Assembly (NCBI RefSeq): GCF_014805685.1
Contig: NC_060896.1
Location: 11,616,889-11,680,888, forward strand
Direction: 5' to 3'
Length of the DNA: 64,000 nucleotides
Source: Silurus meridionalis
Lineage: Eukaryota > Chordata > Actinopteri > Siluriformes > Siluridae
Shown: positions 52,976-64,000 of the stretch, piece by piece
How the letters are laid out: each line of letters starts with the position of its first letter
Numbering within the stretch: position 1 is the first letter of the stretch
Position numbers and translations under genes: made by a program
The notes under the pieces: model-generated
The model's input: the letters and a program-made list of their open reading frames with translations, nothing else
The model's database searches: none
Told to the model about the DNA's origin: nothing

Positions 52976-55900
52976 ACTCTGATACTACAAAATCCCTGAC
53001 TTTGTGCAAGTGTAAAAAGTGTGAAAAAGTAAGAATTAAATGCCAAAGTGTGGTCACACCTAATATTGATTTCATTTGGATTCCTGTATAACCGTTCAGT
53101 CATTTTATATAAAATGAGTGAGTCTTTCACAAATTAAAGCATTTCTTACTTTTGTTTGAAATACATAATAAAACGTGTTTATAAGAATACTTTTTCTGAT
53201 ACAAAATAGCTAATATAAATACAATTGCAGATTTACACTATACTTGATTACCCAGAACTGCTAAACACAATTCAATTAGACCTCTGAATGTATAGCTTGA
53301 GGATCAAATCTCACATTTCTTTCACTCAGGAGCTCTAAGTGGCACAATGTGCAGTGACCTTACGAGAAAGTCTGACTCCCTAATGATCTTCCCAACTCAC
53401 TTGCAGGACAGAAAGATTTCTATTTCTGAGTGAACTGCGATAACAAGGTCTTGACTGCTTCACCACTAGCTGAAATGTGGAGATTTTCCTCTCAGTTTTG
53501 TGGTCCATCTAATGGCCTCTGATTTCCTGAGCAGCAGGTTGAGGCCCCCTGATGTTTCTGACCTTTCTTTCACATGGTTGCTATGATACCCTGAAAGTGT
53601 GGATATGCCAATCCTCTCTAACATAGCTGTGACTTGCAACTTGTGCTTTTATCTGCAACTTTAGATGATGCTATTTGTGAATCTGAAGTAGCATACTTCA
53701 CTCTTCAACCCCTTTTGTGTCCATTAAGCACTAGCTACAGTTCTCTGATTTACTTACACACTTACACACTTACTACACTTGATCAGTTGTTGAGTTTTAC
53801 AGCACATTTTTTTCTCGTGCATACAGTATACTTATAACTGAAAATATTGATGATTCTTTGTTGTTTGTATTTTCTCTAATAGTCAGGACAGTGCTATTGA
53901 AGGTTTACCTTTATTCTTGTGATGAACAACAGGAACTGTGAATACCTAGAATAAAATTTTATTTCCTGCTTTCAACTCCTGCTTCTGCCCACTCAAAGGC
54001 AAAAAAGTAAGAAATATCAAGGCCTAGACATCCTAAGACCAAAGGTTCTCATTTTCTGTCTGCATGCTGGCATTTGTGAAAAAGGTTTGACAAGAGAGAC
54101 TGTCTTTCTCTGAGTGTAACTCTGACTCACTGTGCTGACTCACACTGGTGTCTTTTCATCCATCAGTTCATGTATTTTGTATTTACAATGCTACTGGCAG
54201 AGAGCAAAATAAAGAAATGCACTGTAAAATCTGTGTGTATTTATATCATATATTTCACTGCAAAATATTGTTTTATTGAACATTAAAGTGTCAGTTCAAG
54301 TCCTCACATTGTTATGATGGAATTTGATCAGCAGTTAACTGCTCAGTAGTATAAACTATACATTTATTTGCATTAAGCTTAGGTAAATGCTAAATATAAT
54401 GTAGTAACTGGATTTTCATACAGTATATCTTAGTTTCTGTATGCAGTATATTCTGTAATAGTTATCAGAATGTATGATAAATCTGTTGCTGGTAAATTAC
54501 TGTAAAATTACATTATGTGGTACTTTCATAATATGTTACTGAAAACATACAAACAAGATATTGTTTTAAAAAAAGTAGAGTCATTAGCTGTAATTATATT
54601 ACATTACCGTGCTGTAAATAAATGTAATGGATTTCTAAGAATTTCATGCAAATATATCTTTTTAAAAAGATAATAATTGCTGTTTCTCATTTTGTATTCT
54701 TAATCAACAACCGACTATGTGATTTAGACACAAATATATCTTTCATTGAGGTAATGAAAGATCAATTCCACACATTAGATAAACTGATAGCTTGGAGTTG
54801 CAGTCAAAGCCGTTGAGTTTAACTCTGCTGTTTATAAGAGCTCTGAGAGTCTCCAGATGTACCAGTAAATGGAGTATGTCATTCTGCTGAGTAACCAGGG
54901 TTCTGTAATTGGGACACACACTGAATAGGCTATGAGGACATATGCCTAACATCATGAAGAAATACTGCAGCAGGTTCATTTCCTAGACCTTATCTGAGTG
55001 GTCATAAACATAAACATAACCAGATGTTTCTGTGAAAATTAAGCACTCTGCTCTGTGCTGCTGAACTTGTTAGGGCTGATATGACATTCTTGGGGGAAAT
55101 GGGTCAGTATATGGGTGGTTGTCAGAGACCTTATTAGTGCATTATGTTTAATTAGCAGATATTTTATATTGATATACTGAAGAAAAATGGCTACTTTGAA
55201 TAGATCATTTGAAAATAATTGATTCCAACCGGTTCCGCATTAAAACATCAGTAAAGGGATCCAAGCATAAATGTGTTTAATATAAAATACATTTATGTAA
55301 CTTTGGCACATGCCACCACCTGCTATTTTTTATTCAATAGTTCGAGTTTGATTACAAATGCTTTCCTGCACACTTATATACACTGTTAAATCTGTAGTTT
55401 GTTTTTAGCCTCTCTGCAGAGAAGGGCCCTGTTCTTTGAAGAAACGTCCTAGATTTACCTGATTTTTGTTTGCCAATGGTGTTTCTGCCAGTGACACCTA
55501 CTGTGTATGAGGGCAGCCATAAACATAGATTGTTCAACTATCTACTATTTCTTTGAAAGATTATATCATACAAAAATCACAAACATTCACATAACCATGT
55601 GTTTTTCATTTAATATGTACAAAAAATCATGTTAGAAACCTGTGCTTTCCAACATGCTTTGATTTGCAAATTCCTGACAATAATCGATGACATTATAATT
55701 ATATAATCACACTTTAAATAAAAGGAACTAATCACAATATAATTTTCATATCAAATGATTTGTCTAAAAACCCCATTGTTAAATTCATATGTAAATTATT
55801 TTTCTGTGAGGCCTGTGTGACTTTCCTGTAAGAGTATTTTTTTTATTTATTTAAATATTTGAGTTTCAGTTGAATGGAGGCAGCTGGCACTTTGCCTCTT

Positions 55901-57250
55901 TTTTTTGCCTCTGTTTTTCAAATTCAGCATGACTTTAGGTGACACCAACCCATAGATCAATGGACCATGTTCATTGTTAACATTTATTTGTGTGGTGCAA
56001 ACAACACAATTATGTGAAAACCTGGCAATATTGCCATGGCAACTCTGATATTTTTTTGAAAAATGATTTCTCATCATAAGGGTTTAGGTTGTTTTTGTGG
56101 AGTTATGGTTAAGGGCACAAGTGATATGGTTCTGTTGTAATGTCATTTGCAGTCTTGTATAGCGCAGATCCCTGGTTCGCTCTTGAGAAAATCACTGATT
56201 TGTCTATGGGTGGCGAAGAACACCTGAAGAAAATGGCGGATCTGCAGCCGGAGATGCTGTCAGGCCATAGCGCTAATGAGCGTTAGGGCATAAACAGGGA
56301 ACAGTGTGGTAAGGTTGAGGACGAGAGGCTCTCCATGCCTCTGTATCACCATGCATTCGTGCCCTCATCAGCTCCTCCACTCATCTCTTTTAATAGCACA
56401 ATGAATCATGACATTTGGGGAGGACGTGAGCAAAGAATGAGCACAATGAGGAGGGACAGAAGAGGAGACCAGCAGCAGAAGGTGGTCAGGGTGTTATGTA
56501 TTTTTGAATATCATTTGCCTGCCTGCCTGAGCAAACCCAATTTGTGAGACCAGGCTCAGTAAATTCATATAAAAGCATATTTGCCTTTAATAAATAGTAG
56601 CCCAGGAATAGTCTGATTATTTGTTATTTTGCCATGAACAAAAAAGAAAATTCTCTAGGAAAGCATGATGCTGGTAATTGTGTAGAGCAGGCCAGTAAAA
56701 TAAAAGGACAGAGCAAACAAATTAGCATTAGACATGGAAAACATGCCTTCCTGGGCAAAAGGGACTGCCTGGAACATCCATTTTGACAATTTACTACACC
56801 TAGACATAGTTTTATGTAAGCTAACTCAGGCTGTATTATCACTTTCATACTTTATCTGTGCTGAAAACTTTTGGAAAAATTATTACTTGTCAGGTTGCTG
56901 TCACTTGGTTTTTTACAATTTTCCATCAACCGTCTGGCATTGACACCTTGTTCTTTTAACATTTTGTAATGCCAGAAAATGATGGTGTATGTATCTGGTG
57001 CACATCAGCATTGATTAGACACAACCCTTTTGATCCCTGGACAAGTAATTGCTCTGCATCACAAATTCCAGATCAATAACTATCCAACAGAAAAAGCACA
57101 GCTTTGTTACTGTGCATATTCTGTAGTTGATTTTAACTTCAATAGGGCAAAACAATCTGACTGCAGGACCCTCTGTGGAACTCTTCTCATCTGTATAGAT
57201 GGAAATGATAATGTATGAAAGAATACATTTAAATAAATATCACTTTGCAA
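52976..57250. other. Unassigned intergenic DNA, about 4.3 kb
   Basis: The longest stretch without a recognised mobile element. It contains AT-rich DNA with islands of more balanced composition (53.28-53.62, 56.15-56.50 kb). No open frame with a known motif. Regulatory elements cannot be told apart from background by sequence alone. Confidence 0.45.
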
Positions 57251-57251
57251 G

Positions 57252-57274
57252 TAAAAAAAAAAAAAAAAAAAAAG
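57252..57274. repeat. Poly(A) tract
   Basis: Over 20 A residues; no adjoining retroposon body recognised on its left. Confidence 0.9.
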
Positions 57275-58425
57275 TATTATCGATTTTGTCGTTTCCTTTT
57301 TTTTTTGGTGCCTTCTGCAATCGTGTCAAAAGTTTACTTCTTTTTTTTAACCATCAAACAGAAAAAAAAATAACAAGAATTATTTATGTCCCTAAAAAAT
57401 TATGTCAGGAATTACCTGCAGAAGGAGACAGTTTGCATCCAATCAGAAGAAAATGAGTCAAACAGTCGGGTTTTTTTTTTGTTTGCAGCTCAGTTTGCTT
57501 GCCTCGCTGAGATCAGTCTGATGCAATCCTCATTAAATTCATCATCTGGCAAATATGACGAAAGCTTATTTGCTGATTGCAAATATGCTTGTGTGCTTAT
57601 TATAAAGTTCTGCTTGCACACTGATAAAACCATAAAAGTGATTATACGGTCCTAAGCATTAACATAAGAAAAATATTACACAAAACCTTAATTAGCATAC
57701 CGTAGACACAAAGGACTGTAAAGACTTCTATAAATTACATTTCCTTATTACTTTCTTTATTTGATATACAAGTACTAAAGACTTTCAAAAGACACAGGCT
57801 TCATGAGCTTCATTAAGATTTTGTTTCTAGAATGTTCATTTAAAATGTTATTAGATTATTAGATTATTTATTTACCTTTAAAAATAAAACTACAAAAATA
57901 AGATTTATGTAATTTTAATCTGCTTTGTTTTTGTTTATCTACTCAATGACACCATTAACTTTCCTCTGCTCTAAATAAATCAATAGAGGTCAGGTCTTGA
58001 GGGGTAATGACATGGAGAATCAAATAATCCTTTGCTATTTAGACTAATGAAATGTAATAAGATGTCATCAGAGGTCAAGATGATTTTCTGCAACAAAATA
58101 AATATTCATGATTTTGACCCCAAAATCATTTAAGCATTAATTGTAGTCATTGTGTGATAAAAAAAAATGTCTATGTTCACAAATTGAGAATTGGTTATTT
58201 GTACTTCATGCATAAAACATGTTATGTGCAAAGCAAGAATGTTTATTCTCCTGAGACCATCTGTCTTAGTTGGTGCTCTTAATAGATGCATATACTCAAG
58301 TCAAAGATGTGTATGTTGTTTGTTTGTGTATGTGTGATTGTGTGTGTGTCAGATAGGAAATGTTCAAAAATTCATTGTCATCTTTTTCGAATTTCTGGCT
58401 TTTCAGCAACACAAAAGTCTTGAAT
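57275..58425. other. Unassigned AT-rich spacer
   Basis: Nothing recognised. Confidence 0.45.
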
Positions 58426-58426
58426 G

Positions 58427-58550
58427 TGACCCAGTTTCCTGGTCAGTGCAATGCGTAAAAGTTGCTTTGACTCTTATTCACTGCCCATTAATAACCTCCG
58501 TTGCTCTCAGGGCTTTGTGTCATCATTACTGACTCACCCACTTTGTCTCT
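58427..58550 (+). repeat. Copy B of an inverted duplicated element
   Basis: Partner of 32,217-32,336 on the opposite strand. It shares GTTGCT, CTTATTC, CCCATTAAT and TGTCATCATTACTGACTCA in the same order and spacing. The TGACTCA core equals an AP-1 site and CCCATTAAT is homeobox-like, both of which are common by chance. Confidence 0.8.
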
Positions 58551-59905
58551 GAGTTCCCTGGCTCATCTGAAAAGCTTTAGCTCTGCCCTGTAATGAGTTG
58601 TATGGGGGTGAGGATGACCTTTTAATAATGATGAAGAATGCTTTAGGTAGTGATGAATAAATATGGATGTTATACTTGCAAGAAAGAAAATGACAATAAA
58701 ATGACAATCTCTCCCTCCACGAGGAAAAAAAATCTTATTATAATACATTAAAATTGAACATCATGATTCATGAAGACTAACAAGAAGATGTTTTTTTTAT
58801 GTAGCAGCCTGTAGACCTAAGGGAACATATCCACTGAAGGCATTTTTGTTCCACTTTGCCAACAGCCCAAAGTGATTTATTTCCTTCTTGGTGATAAGTG
58901 AAGAACTCCACTGTTAATTTTACCCCCTTTCCAAATTGATTAGTGGATCAAAAGGCTAATTCAATCCTCAAGCAGCTGCAGTTAGACAGATATTCCCAGC
59001 GAGCCTCAGGGAACTCATCCATAAAGCGCGTGTGTCAGTCACGGCACTCAGTAACTCCCTGTGCTCTTACACACAGACCATCTTGTGATAACCATTCCAG
59101 GCACGTTGCCTACAGCCAGCCCTCCAAGTATTTGCTTTAGCAGTAATTAAAGTGTTTGATGAATAACCATGTTGAAAAGTAATAAGTTAAGGTAATATTA
59201 ATTTAATTTTGAATCAAGTGGCGTGTTGTCAGTATTGTAGAATAAATATTGTGGCTGGCATCCAAAAACATGCTGATGTACATACAGAATACACAAGTAT
59301 AATTAGAATGAGGACATTTTAAAACTTTTATTCAGTATGTGTGGGGATTTATCCAAGGGTATAAAACTTTTTTCTGGCACATCCCATTAAAAACAACAAC
59401 AACAAAAATTGGGGTATATTTGTTAATTGGAAAGAAATATATTTTGCTCTTTTTACGCATATATTTGCTATGTAGAGACCAACTGAAAAGCTAAAAGAGA
59501 AGTTGAGGTTTGTGAGGAAACCATTACAGATGCAAATTCCAGCTAAGAGCCCCGGAGCAATGTTGAAAGGTCTTCTTCAGGAATTAATTACAGCCTGCTT
59601 TGATTACCTTTAAATGGGTTGACTGAAATAAAATCTCATACATTATTCAAATCAGCAGAAAATGCAGAAAGTGCTTCCTTATCAAGCTTTCAGAGTGGAA
59701 TCTATGTAGTCTAAGTAGCTTAAGTACATGCAACTTTCATCCCAAATGTTGAGCATGAGAGTCATAGAAAAGTTTAAATTTGTGTTTTTTTAAGTATGTG
59801 GTCTGCAAACAGGAATATGGCAAGTAATTCTCTTGAGTTTTGAACCTTTGGTTAAATAAAAAAAACCTCCTTCCATCCACTCAGTGTCACCCAAATTACA
59901 GCAAT
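58551..59905. other. Unassigned intergenic DNA
   Basis: 58.93-59.14 kb is repeat-free and less AT-rich than its surroundings; nothing else can be said. Confidence 0.4.
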
Positions 59906-59910
59906 AAGAG

Positions 59911-60228
59911 ATGATTCAGGTTGCACAATGGGTAGCATTGCAATCTTATAGCTCCATGGATCCTAATTCAATCCTAAGCTCTGAGTTTCTGTGCATGTTC
60001 TCTCTATATGCCTGTGTGACTTCAGTCACAACTCCAGTTTTCTATCACAGTAGGTCCATTGGCTATGCTAAATTGCCACATAGGTGTGAATAAGTGTGTG
60101 AACTTGCGTGTGAATGGTCCATTGTGACAGACTGGCATCCAATCTAAAGTGAATTCTCCCACTGCTACCAGGATTGGCTCCAGATCCACCGTGACAGCTA
60201 CTGGAAATAAATGAATAAAAAAAAAGCT
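59911..60228 (+). repeat. Mermaid-type tRNA-derived SINE (degraded)
   Basis: Head: GGTTGCACAATGGGTAGCAT with TGGATCCTAATTCAATCCTA (degraded A and B boxes of a tRNA). Body: TGAGTTTCTGTGCATGTTCT, CATTGGCTATGCTAAATTGC, GGTGTGAATAAGTGTGTGAA, GACAGACTGGCATCCAATC and GGATTGGCTCCAGATCCACC. Tail: AATAAATGAATAAAAAA. This matches, in order, the Mermaid SINE widely found in catfish (family name from memory) and is the main argument for a siluriform source. Confidence 0.82.
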
Positions 60229-61875
60229 TGGTCTCACAGGAAATCTTGAAGGCAGTGTATGAAAAACAAATCTTTGATCTTAAAATATGGTGTACAGTTG
60301 CATTTCTTACATCCAGAGGGGCTGTGTGGACTAAAATGTAGTTTCATATTCTGTTTAAAAAAAATTTCATGTTTTTTTATTTTATTCATACAAAATTGTT
60401 AATGGCTTTCATTGTAGTTGCACATTAAATGTTAATAATAATAAAATGGCTTTTAATACAGGAATTTTTAAAATAATTAAGTGTGTTCTGCATTAACGTC
60501 GCTCTAATTGGACTATTTTGTACACAGTTTAATGTTAACTCAGTGTGGTTTACAGTCCAGTTTTACTTCTAATCCTATCGTATTAAAAAGAAGAAAAGAA
60601 CAAAGCCTCTTCCACAAATTCCCTGATCACTCAATAGCAGTATCTCTCCCATTACTGACAAACACAGTCAGGAGCTCTGTGGTAAATTATACATTCCAGA
60701 TTATTGATTCAGGCATTGTGATGTGGCGTCCTGAAGGTCTACGGTTCTTTTCGCAGGCTGTAACAGCCTTTATTGATTTGGACACTGCCTTTGTGGAATC
60801 AACCTTATCATGCAGTGACTGTTGTAAGAGTTATGCTTATGAACAAATGTTAAACTTGACCCTTAACCCTTTTTTTTAGTTCTACATACAAGTGCTTTTT
60901 GATGTCATTGTTACATTGTACAATAATTCTACATAGATGGCAAGGTATGCACAAATGAATTGGTATTACCTTTTCACCATTTTTACAAATTATTTTAATG
61001 ATGTAGGTCTTTCCTTCCTTATTTATAATACTTGCTCAAGAAATTGTCATACACTGCTTGCATATGTGTCATGTGATGTGCTGAATGCAGACACATGCCA
61101 GTTGAACTTGCTTTAACAGTTTCCATCTGAACAACCTATCAGAGGATGGAAACATGCTGACGCTATTCTGGGCGAGGAAGCTGGCCCTGTGTGGCGAGTT
61201 TAAAATCTGATTGGTTAAAAGAACAGAGCTATTTCTTAAGGAGATTAAGGTAAAAAGGCCAGCAGTACTGACTTTGAAGTCCCTGGGCAGAATAGACTGA
61301 CAATGCAGCAAATAGAGGCTTAACTCTGATTGGACAAAAAATCTAACATTCACATACATGTACTTGAAGCAGTACAGCCAAGAGAAACACTACAAAATCA
61401 AGAGAATAGACTGTTGGGAATAAATTAATAAAATTCCATGGAACTAATATTAGAATTTAGGTTGTAAATGTAGGTAAGTGCTTCTGATAGTGTTTAGGCC
61501 AGCAGAGAAGGCCCACGCCACTGCATTTTATTAAATAAGCACCAAATAAAACCAAACAGTCAAAAAAGTGAACAAAACTCTAAAATTGGATGAGTTACTT
61601 TGCAATAAACAAAGGATACAAAGAGATATTTATGCACAAATTAATCATACACAGAGGTACAGAACACATGAAGACATAAACCAATGACGAGATGGAATGG
61701 AGACATGACATGAATAAAACACACACAAAAAATTACACATTACAAAAACAAAAGCACATGGTACATAAACACAGAAATACATTAGTAAGAAATCACACTA
61801 TGAGCCAGCATGCGCTACCCTTCTTCTTTAAATGGAGCGAGGAGAGAAGCTCTGACAATATAAGCAAAAGTATTT
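60229..61875. other. Unassigned intergenic DNA
   Basis: A 123-codon plus-strand frame (60508-60879) has no recognised domain. Around 61.1-61.3 kb CTGATTGGTTAAAAGAACAG and CTCTGATTGGACAAAAAATC look like repeat vocabulary, but I cannot place the family. Confidence 0.4.
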
Positions 61876-61879
61876 TACA

Positions 61880-62350
61880 CACAGGAATTAACACTCATAT
61901 GCTGGCCTTCCCTAAAATGTTGTCACAATGTTGGAAGCACAAAACTGTGGTATGGTCAAGATTTCCCTTCACTAAAACTAAGGGGTCAGGCCCAAACTTG
62001 TTCCAACATGACAATGGCCTGAAGCACAAAATTAAATGGTTGCCATGATTGGATTGAATGAACTATATGGTTCTTATCATAACCCTGACCTCAACCATAA
62101 TGGACAAGTGGTATTAACTGGAATGCAGATTACATGCCAAGCCTTTGTGCCTGTACATCACTGCCTGATCTCACTACTGCCCACATGGCTGAATGCATAC
62201 ATTCCCACAGCTACAATCCCACAGCCACACTCTAGTTTTAACCATTCTGGAACAGTGGAAGTTATTATAACAGTAAATCTGGAATAGTATGTTTTAACAA
62301 GTCCATTTGAAAGTGATGGTCAGGTTTCCACATATTTTGACCATATTGGT
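61880..62350 (+). mobile_element. Degraded Tc1-like copy, family of the 3.8-kb element
   Basis: Contains TGTTGGAAGCACAAAACTGT, GATTTCCCTTCACTAAAACT, CCAAACTTGTTCCAACATGA, ACCCTGACCTCAACCATAAT, ACTGGAATGCAGATTACATG and, near its right end, GATGGTCAGGTTTCCACATA. Same order as the copy at 3.8-4.3 kb. The catalytic motif region is decayed and has stops. Non-functional. Confidence 0.68.
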
Positions 62351-62354
62351 TACT

Positions 62355-63820
62355 TGAAGTGACTTGAACCATTAGGCAAGTATCCTATATGGTGAAAATA
62401 TGATGAATCACTGTATTAACTCATATAGTATGTCACATCTTATTAGCTAGAAGTTAATTGGATCCTAAGACTGGGAGATGCAAAAAACAAAGAAGAAAAT
62501 CCCAACCCTGTTCTCCGGTGCACACATTTCTGCTGTGCCAGCTTATTTTTCTTTGCAAACCCATACCCACAACATCTATAAAACATATTTTTTCTGTTTC
62601 TCTGTCACATTTCTTTCTCCAGCCAGTGGAGCTGGAGACGTTCAGTTAGTTAGATATCATCTACCAGGCTAAAGGGTTTTCTCTCTGCATGCATACATAT
62701 TCATTTGCAATGCTATTATTGCATTAAATAATGTCAACTTAAGACCTGTTTAGACTTGGCGTAGGCCTTGAATAAATTTTATCCCCCTTGAATAAATCTT
62801 TAGTCTTACAGTCTGAAATAGCTGCAAGTTTTCCGGTATTTTTTTCCTCTTGCACATCTGGATCCTAATCATTTTGCCCATTATTGTTAGCAAAAGTGTT
62901 TAGGCTCTGGCAGGCTAAATGGGGACGTTTGGTGGACAGCAAGGCTTGCCACAGTTTACTTTATGGATTGCCTTCTGTTTAGAGTAATTCAGTTTTGTTT
63001 CAATTCTGACCAGATTTTTTTTTTTTTTTTTTTAGAACTTCCACTACTATGATTTAGTTTGGCAATTTTATGGTTATGAACTAGAGTTGGCATTCTGCCA
63101 AACAAAGCCAAGGCGAAATGTTTAGTTGTCTCTAACATGCCTTTGAGTTCATTCATATGCCTCTTTTTGTCTTCTCAAAACTAAACCACATAGCCCAGCT
63201 TTGTGGAGTGTCTGGGTTATAGTTGACCCCACTTGCCCACTCAACAACATTTGATGGGTGGCCTCCTATATACAGAGTTTCCATAACTTTGTCTTAGACT
63301 TGTTTTACTAGTTTATGAGACAGACAACAAACTCTGAGACATTCCAAGAACTGGCATATTTAAATTGAGATCGTGTGATGCTTAATTGCACACAGGTGGA
63401 CTCCATTCTACTAATTATCTGGTTGCAAGTGGTTGCAACAGAACTCATTTTGGTGGTATCATAGCAACAGTAATGAGTAACAACTGCTGATAAACAAAAA
63501 TCTTACAAATCAGCCGGGACCACTTTTTCTTTTTTTGAGTTCCCAGCTTTTGAAGCTATGTGTATGAGAAGATAAAGTGTAATAGAGATACAAAACAGTT
63601 TAAGGTGACTTTATTGTTTTCAATCAAATAGCCAGTTAGTGTTTCTGCTTTATTTCTAGTGGCAAACAATAATGATAGGAAATTATCCAACATATTAAAT
63701 AAACTAAAATTTCAGTCAAACAACCATGCAGTTATTATTTATGTAGGTCAATATCATGGTTCAGTATTACAAATATATGATTTATTTAGTCTGAATAAGA
63801 CTTTTGTGTTTTATTTTTTA
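62355..63820. other. Unassigned AT-rich intergenic DNA
   Basis: Includes a poly(T) run at 63010-63034. No other feature recognised. Confidence 0.5.
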
Positions 63821-63825
63821 CTTTA

Positions 63826-64000
63826 TTTCGGCTTCTCCCGTCGCCACAGGGGTCGCCACAGCGGATAATCCGCATGTTTGATTTAGCACATGTATTTACG
63901 TTGGATGCCCTTCCTAACACAACCCTCCCCATTTTTTCGGGCTGGGGACCGGCACTAAGAGTGGCTGGGGTTGGTTCCCTGACCGGGAATCGAACCTGGG
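63826..64000 (-). repeat. tRNA-headed SINE with an RTE-LINE-like tail (cut by the window edge)
   Basis: On the minus strand from 64000: GGTTCGATTCCCGGTCAGGG, a good tRNA B box, then a body (TTAGTGCCGGTCCCCAGCCC, GGAAGGGCATCCAACGTAAA, AATCAAACATGCGGATTATC) and the tail CCGCTGTGGCGACCCCTGTG...GGGAGAAGCCGAAA. The tail matches the LINE 3' end at 28.06-28.11 kb. GTCGCCACAG occurs twice in tandem within the tail. The A box and 5' end lie beyond the window. Confidence 0.85.

Noticed and set aside
60508..60879. 123-codon frame as a possible exon
   Set aside because: No domain, no splice signals I can defend, ordinary length for chance in this composition.
63950..64000. A functional tRNA gene (good B box)
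   Set aside because: The B box is followed by a SINE body and LINE-like tail, and there is no clover-leaf partner inside the window.

Overview
This is vertebrate intergenic DNA, most likely from a ray-finned fish and plausibly a catfish (Siluriformes). The reasons are the AT-rich background, very long di-, tri-, tetra- and pentanucleotide microsatellites, several families of Tc1-like transposons, tRNA-derived SINEs of the Mermaid type, RTE- and L2-like LINE fragments, sushi/gypsy-type LTR elements and DIRS1-like tyrosine-recombinase retrotransposons. I found no host protein-coding exon, tRNA gene, rRNA gene or CRISPR array. Species, family names and 'intact copy' comparisons rest on memory of fish repeat families, because no database could be searched.

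Layout. 0-12 kb: background, long AT/GT tracts and a cluster of decayed Tc1-like copies (about 2.8, 3.8, 5.6, 6.8 and 11.6 kb), two of them internally deleted, plus SINE remnants and a probable solo LTR (7.8-8.25 kb). 14.6-16.2 kb: an internally deleted gypsy provirus with one full LTR, decayed gag/protease/RT and a 5-bp target duplication. 16.5-17.2 kb: a weak integrase remnant. 22.6-23.4 kb: a LINE reverse-transcriptase fragment. 25.8-29.3 kb: a nest in which an almost full-length Tc1 (broken transposase), the 3' end of an RTE-like LINE and another retroposon tail lie between two CAGTGGTG-type ends. 30.2-31.6 kb: gypsy RT/RNase H sitting in a tetranucleotide tract. 37.4-38.3 kb: 5' part of a DIRS element. 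39.6-44.1 kb: a young, GC-rich, non-autonomous LTR retrotransposon. 46.5-47.1 kb: LTR-like direct repeats. 49.1-49.3 kb: LINE tail. 49.55-52.97 kb: a nearly full-length but dead DIRS element. 52.97-64 kb: mostly quiet DNA with a Mermaid-type SINE (59.9 kb), a Tc1-like copy (61.9 kb) and a tRNA-headed SINE cut by the window edge.

The best candidate for something unusual is the 39,583-44,141 element. It has near-identical 470-bp LTRs and a CATAT target duplication. Its predicted RNA 5' end can pair over 13 nt with the sequence just inside the LTR, which is the arrangement of Tf1/sushi-type self-priming. Its body is almost entirely nested minisatellites built around GAGCTC, plus a small gag-like vestige. 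It cannot encode replication proteins and would need a helper; the 14.6-16.2 kb provirus carries a similar sequence at the priming position and similar LTR ends. A second candidate is a ~90-bp element present twice in opposite orientation, 26 kb apart (32.2 and 58.5 kb), at about 82% identity.
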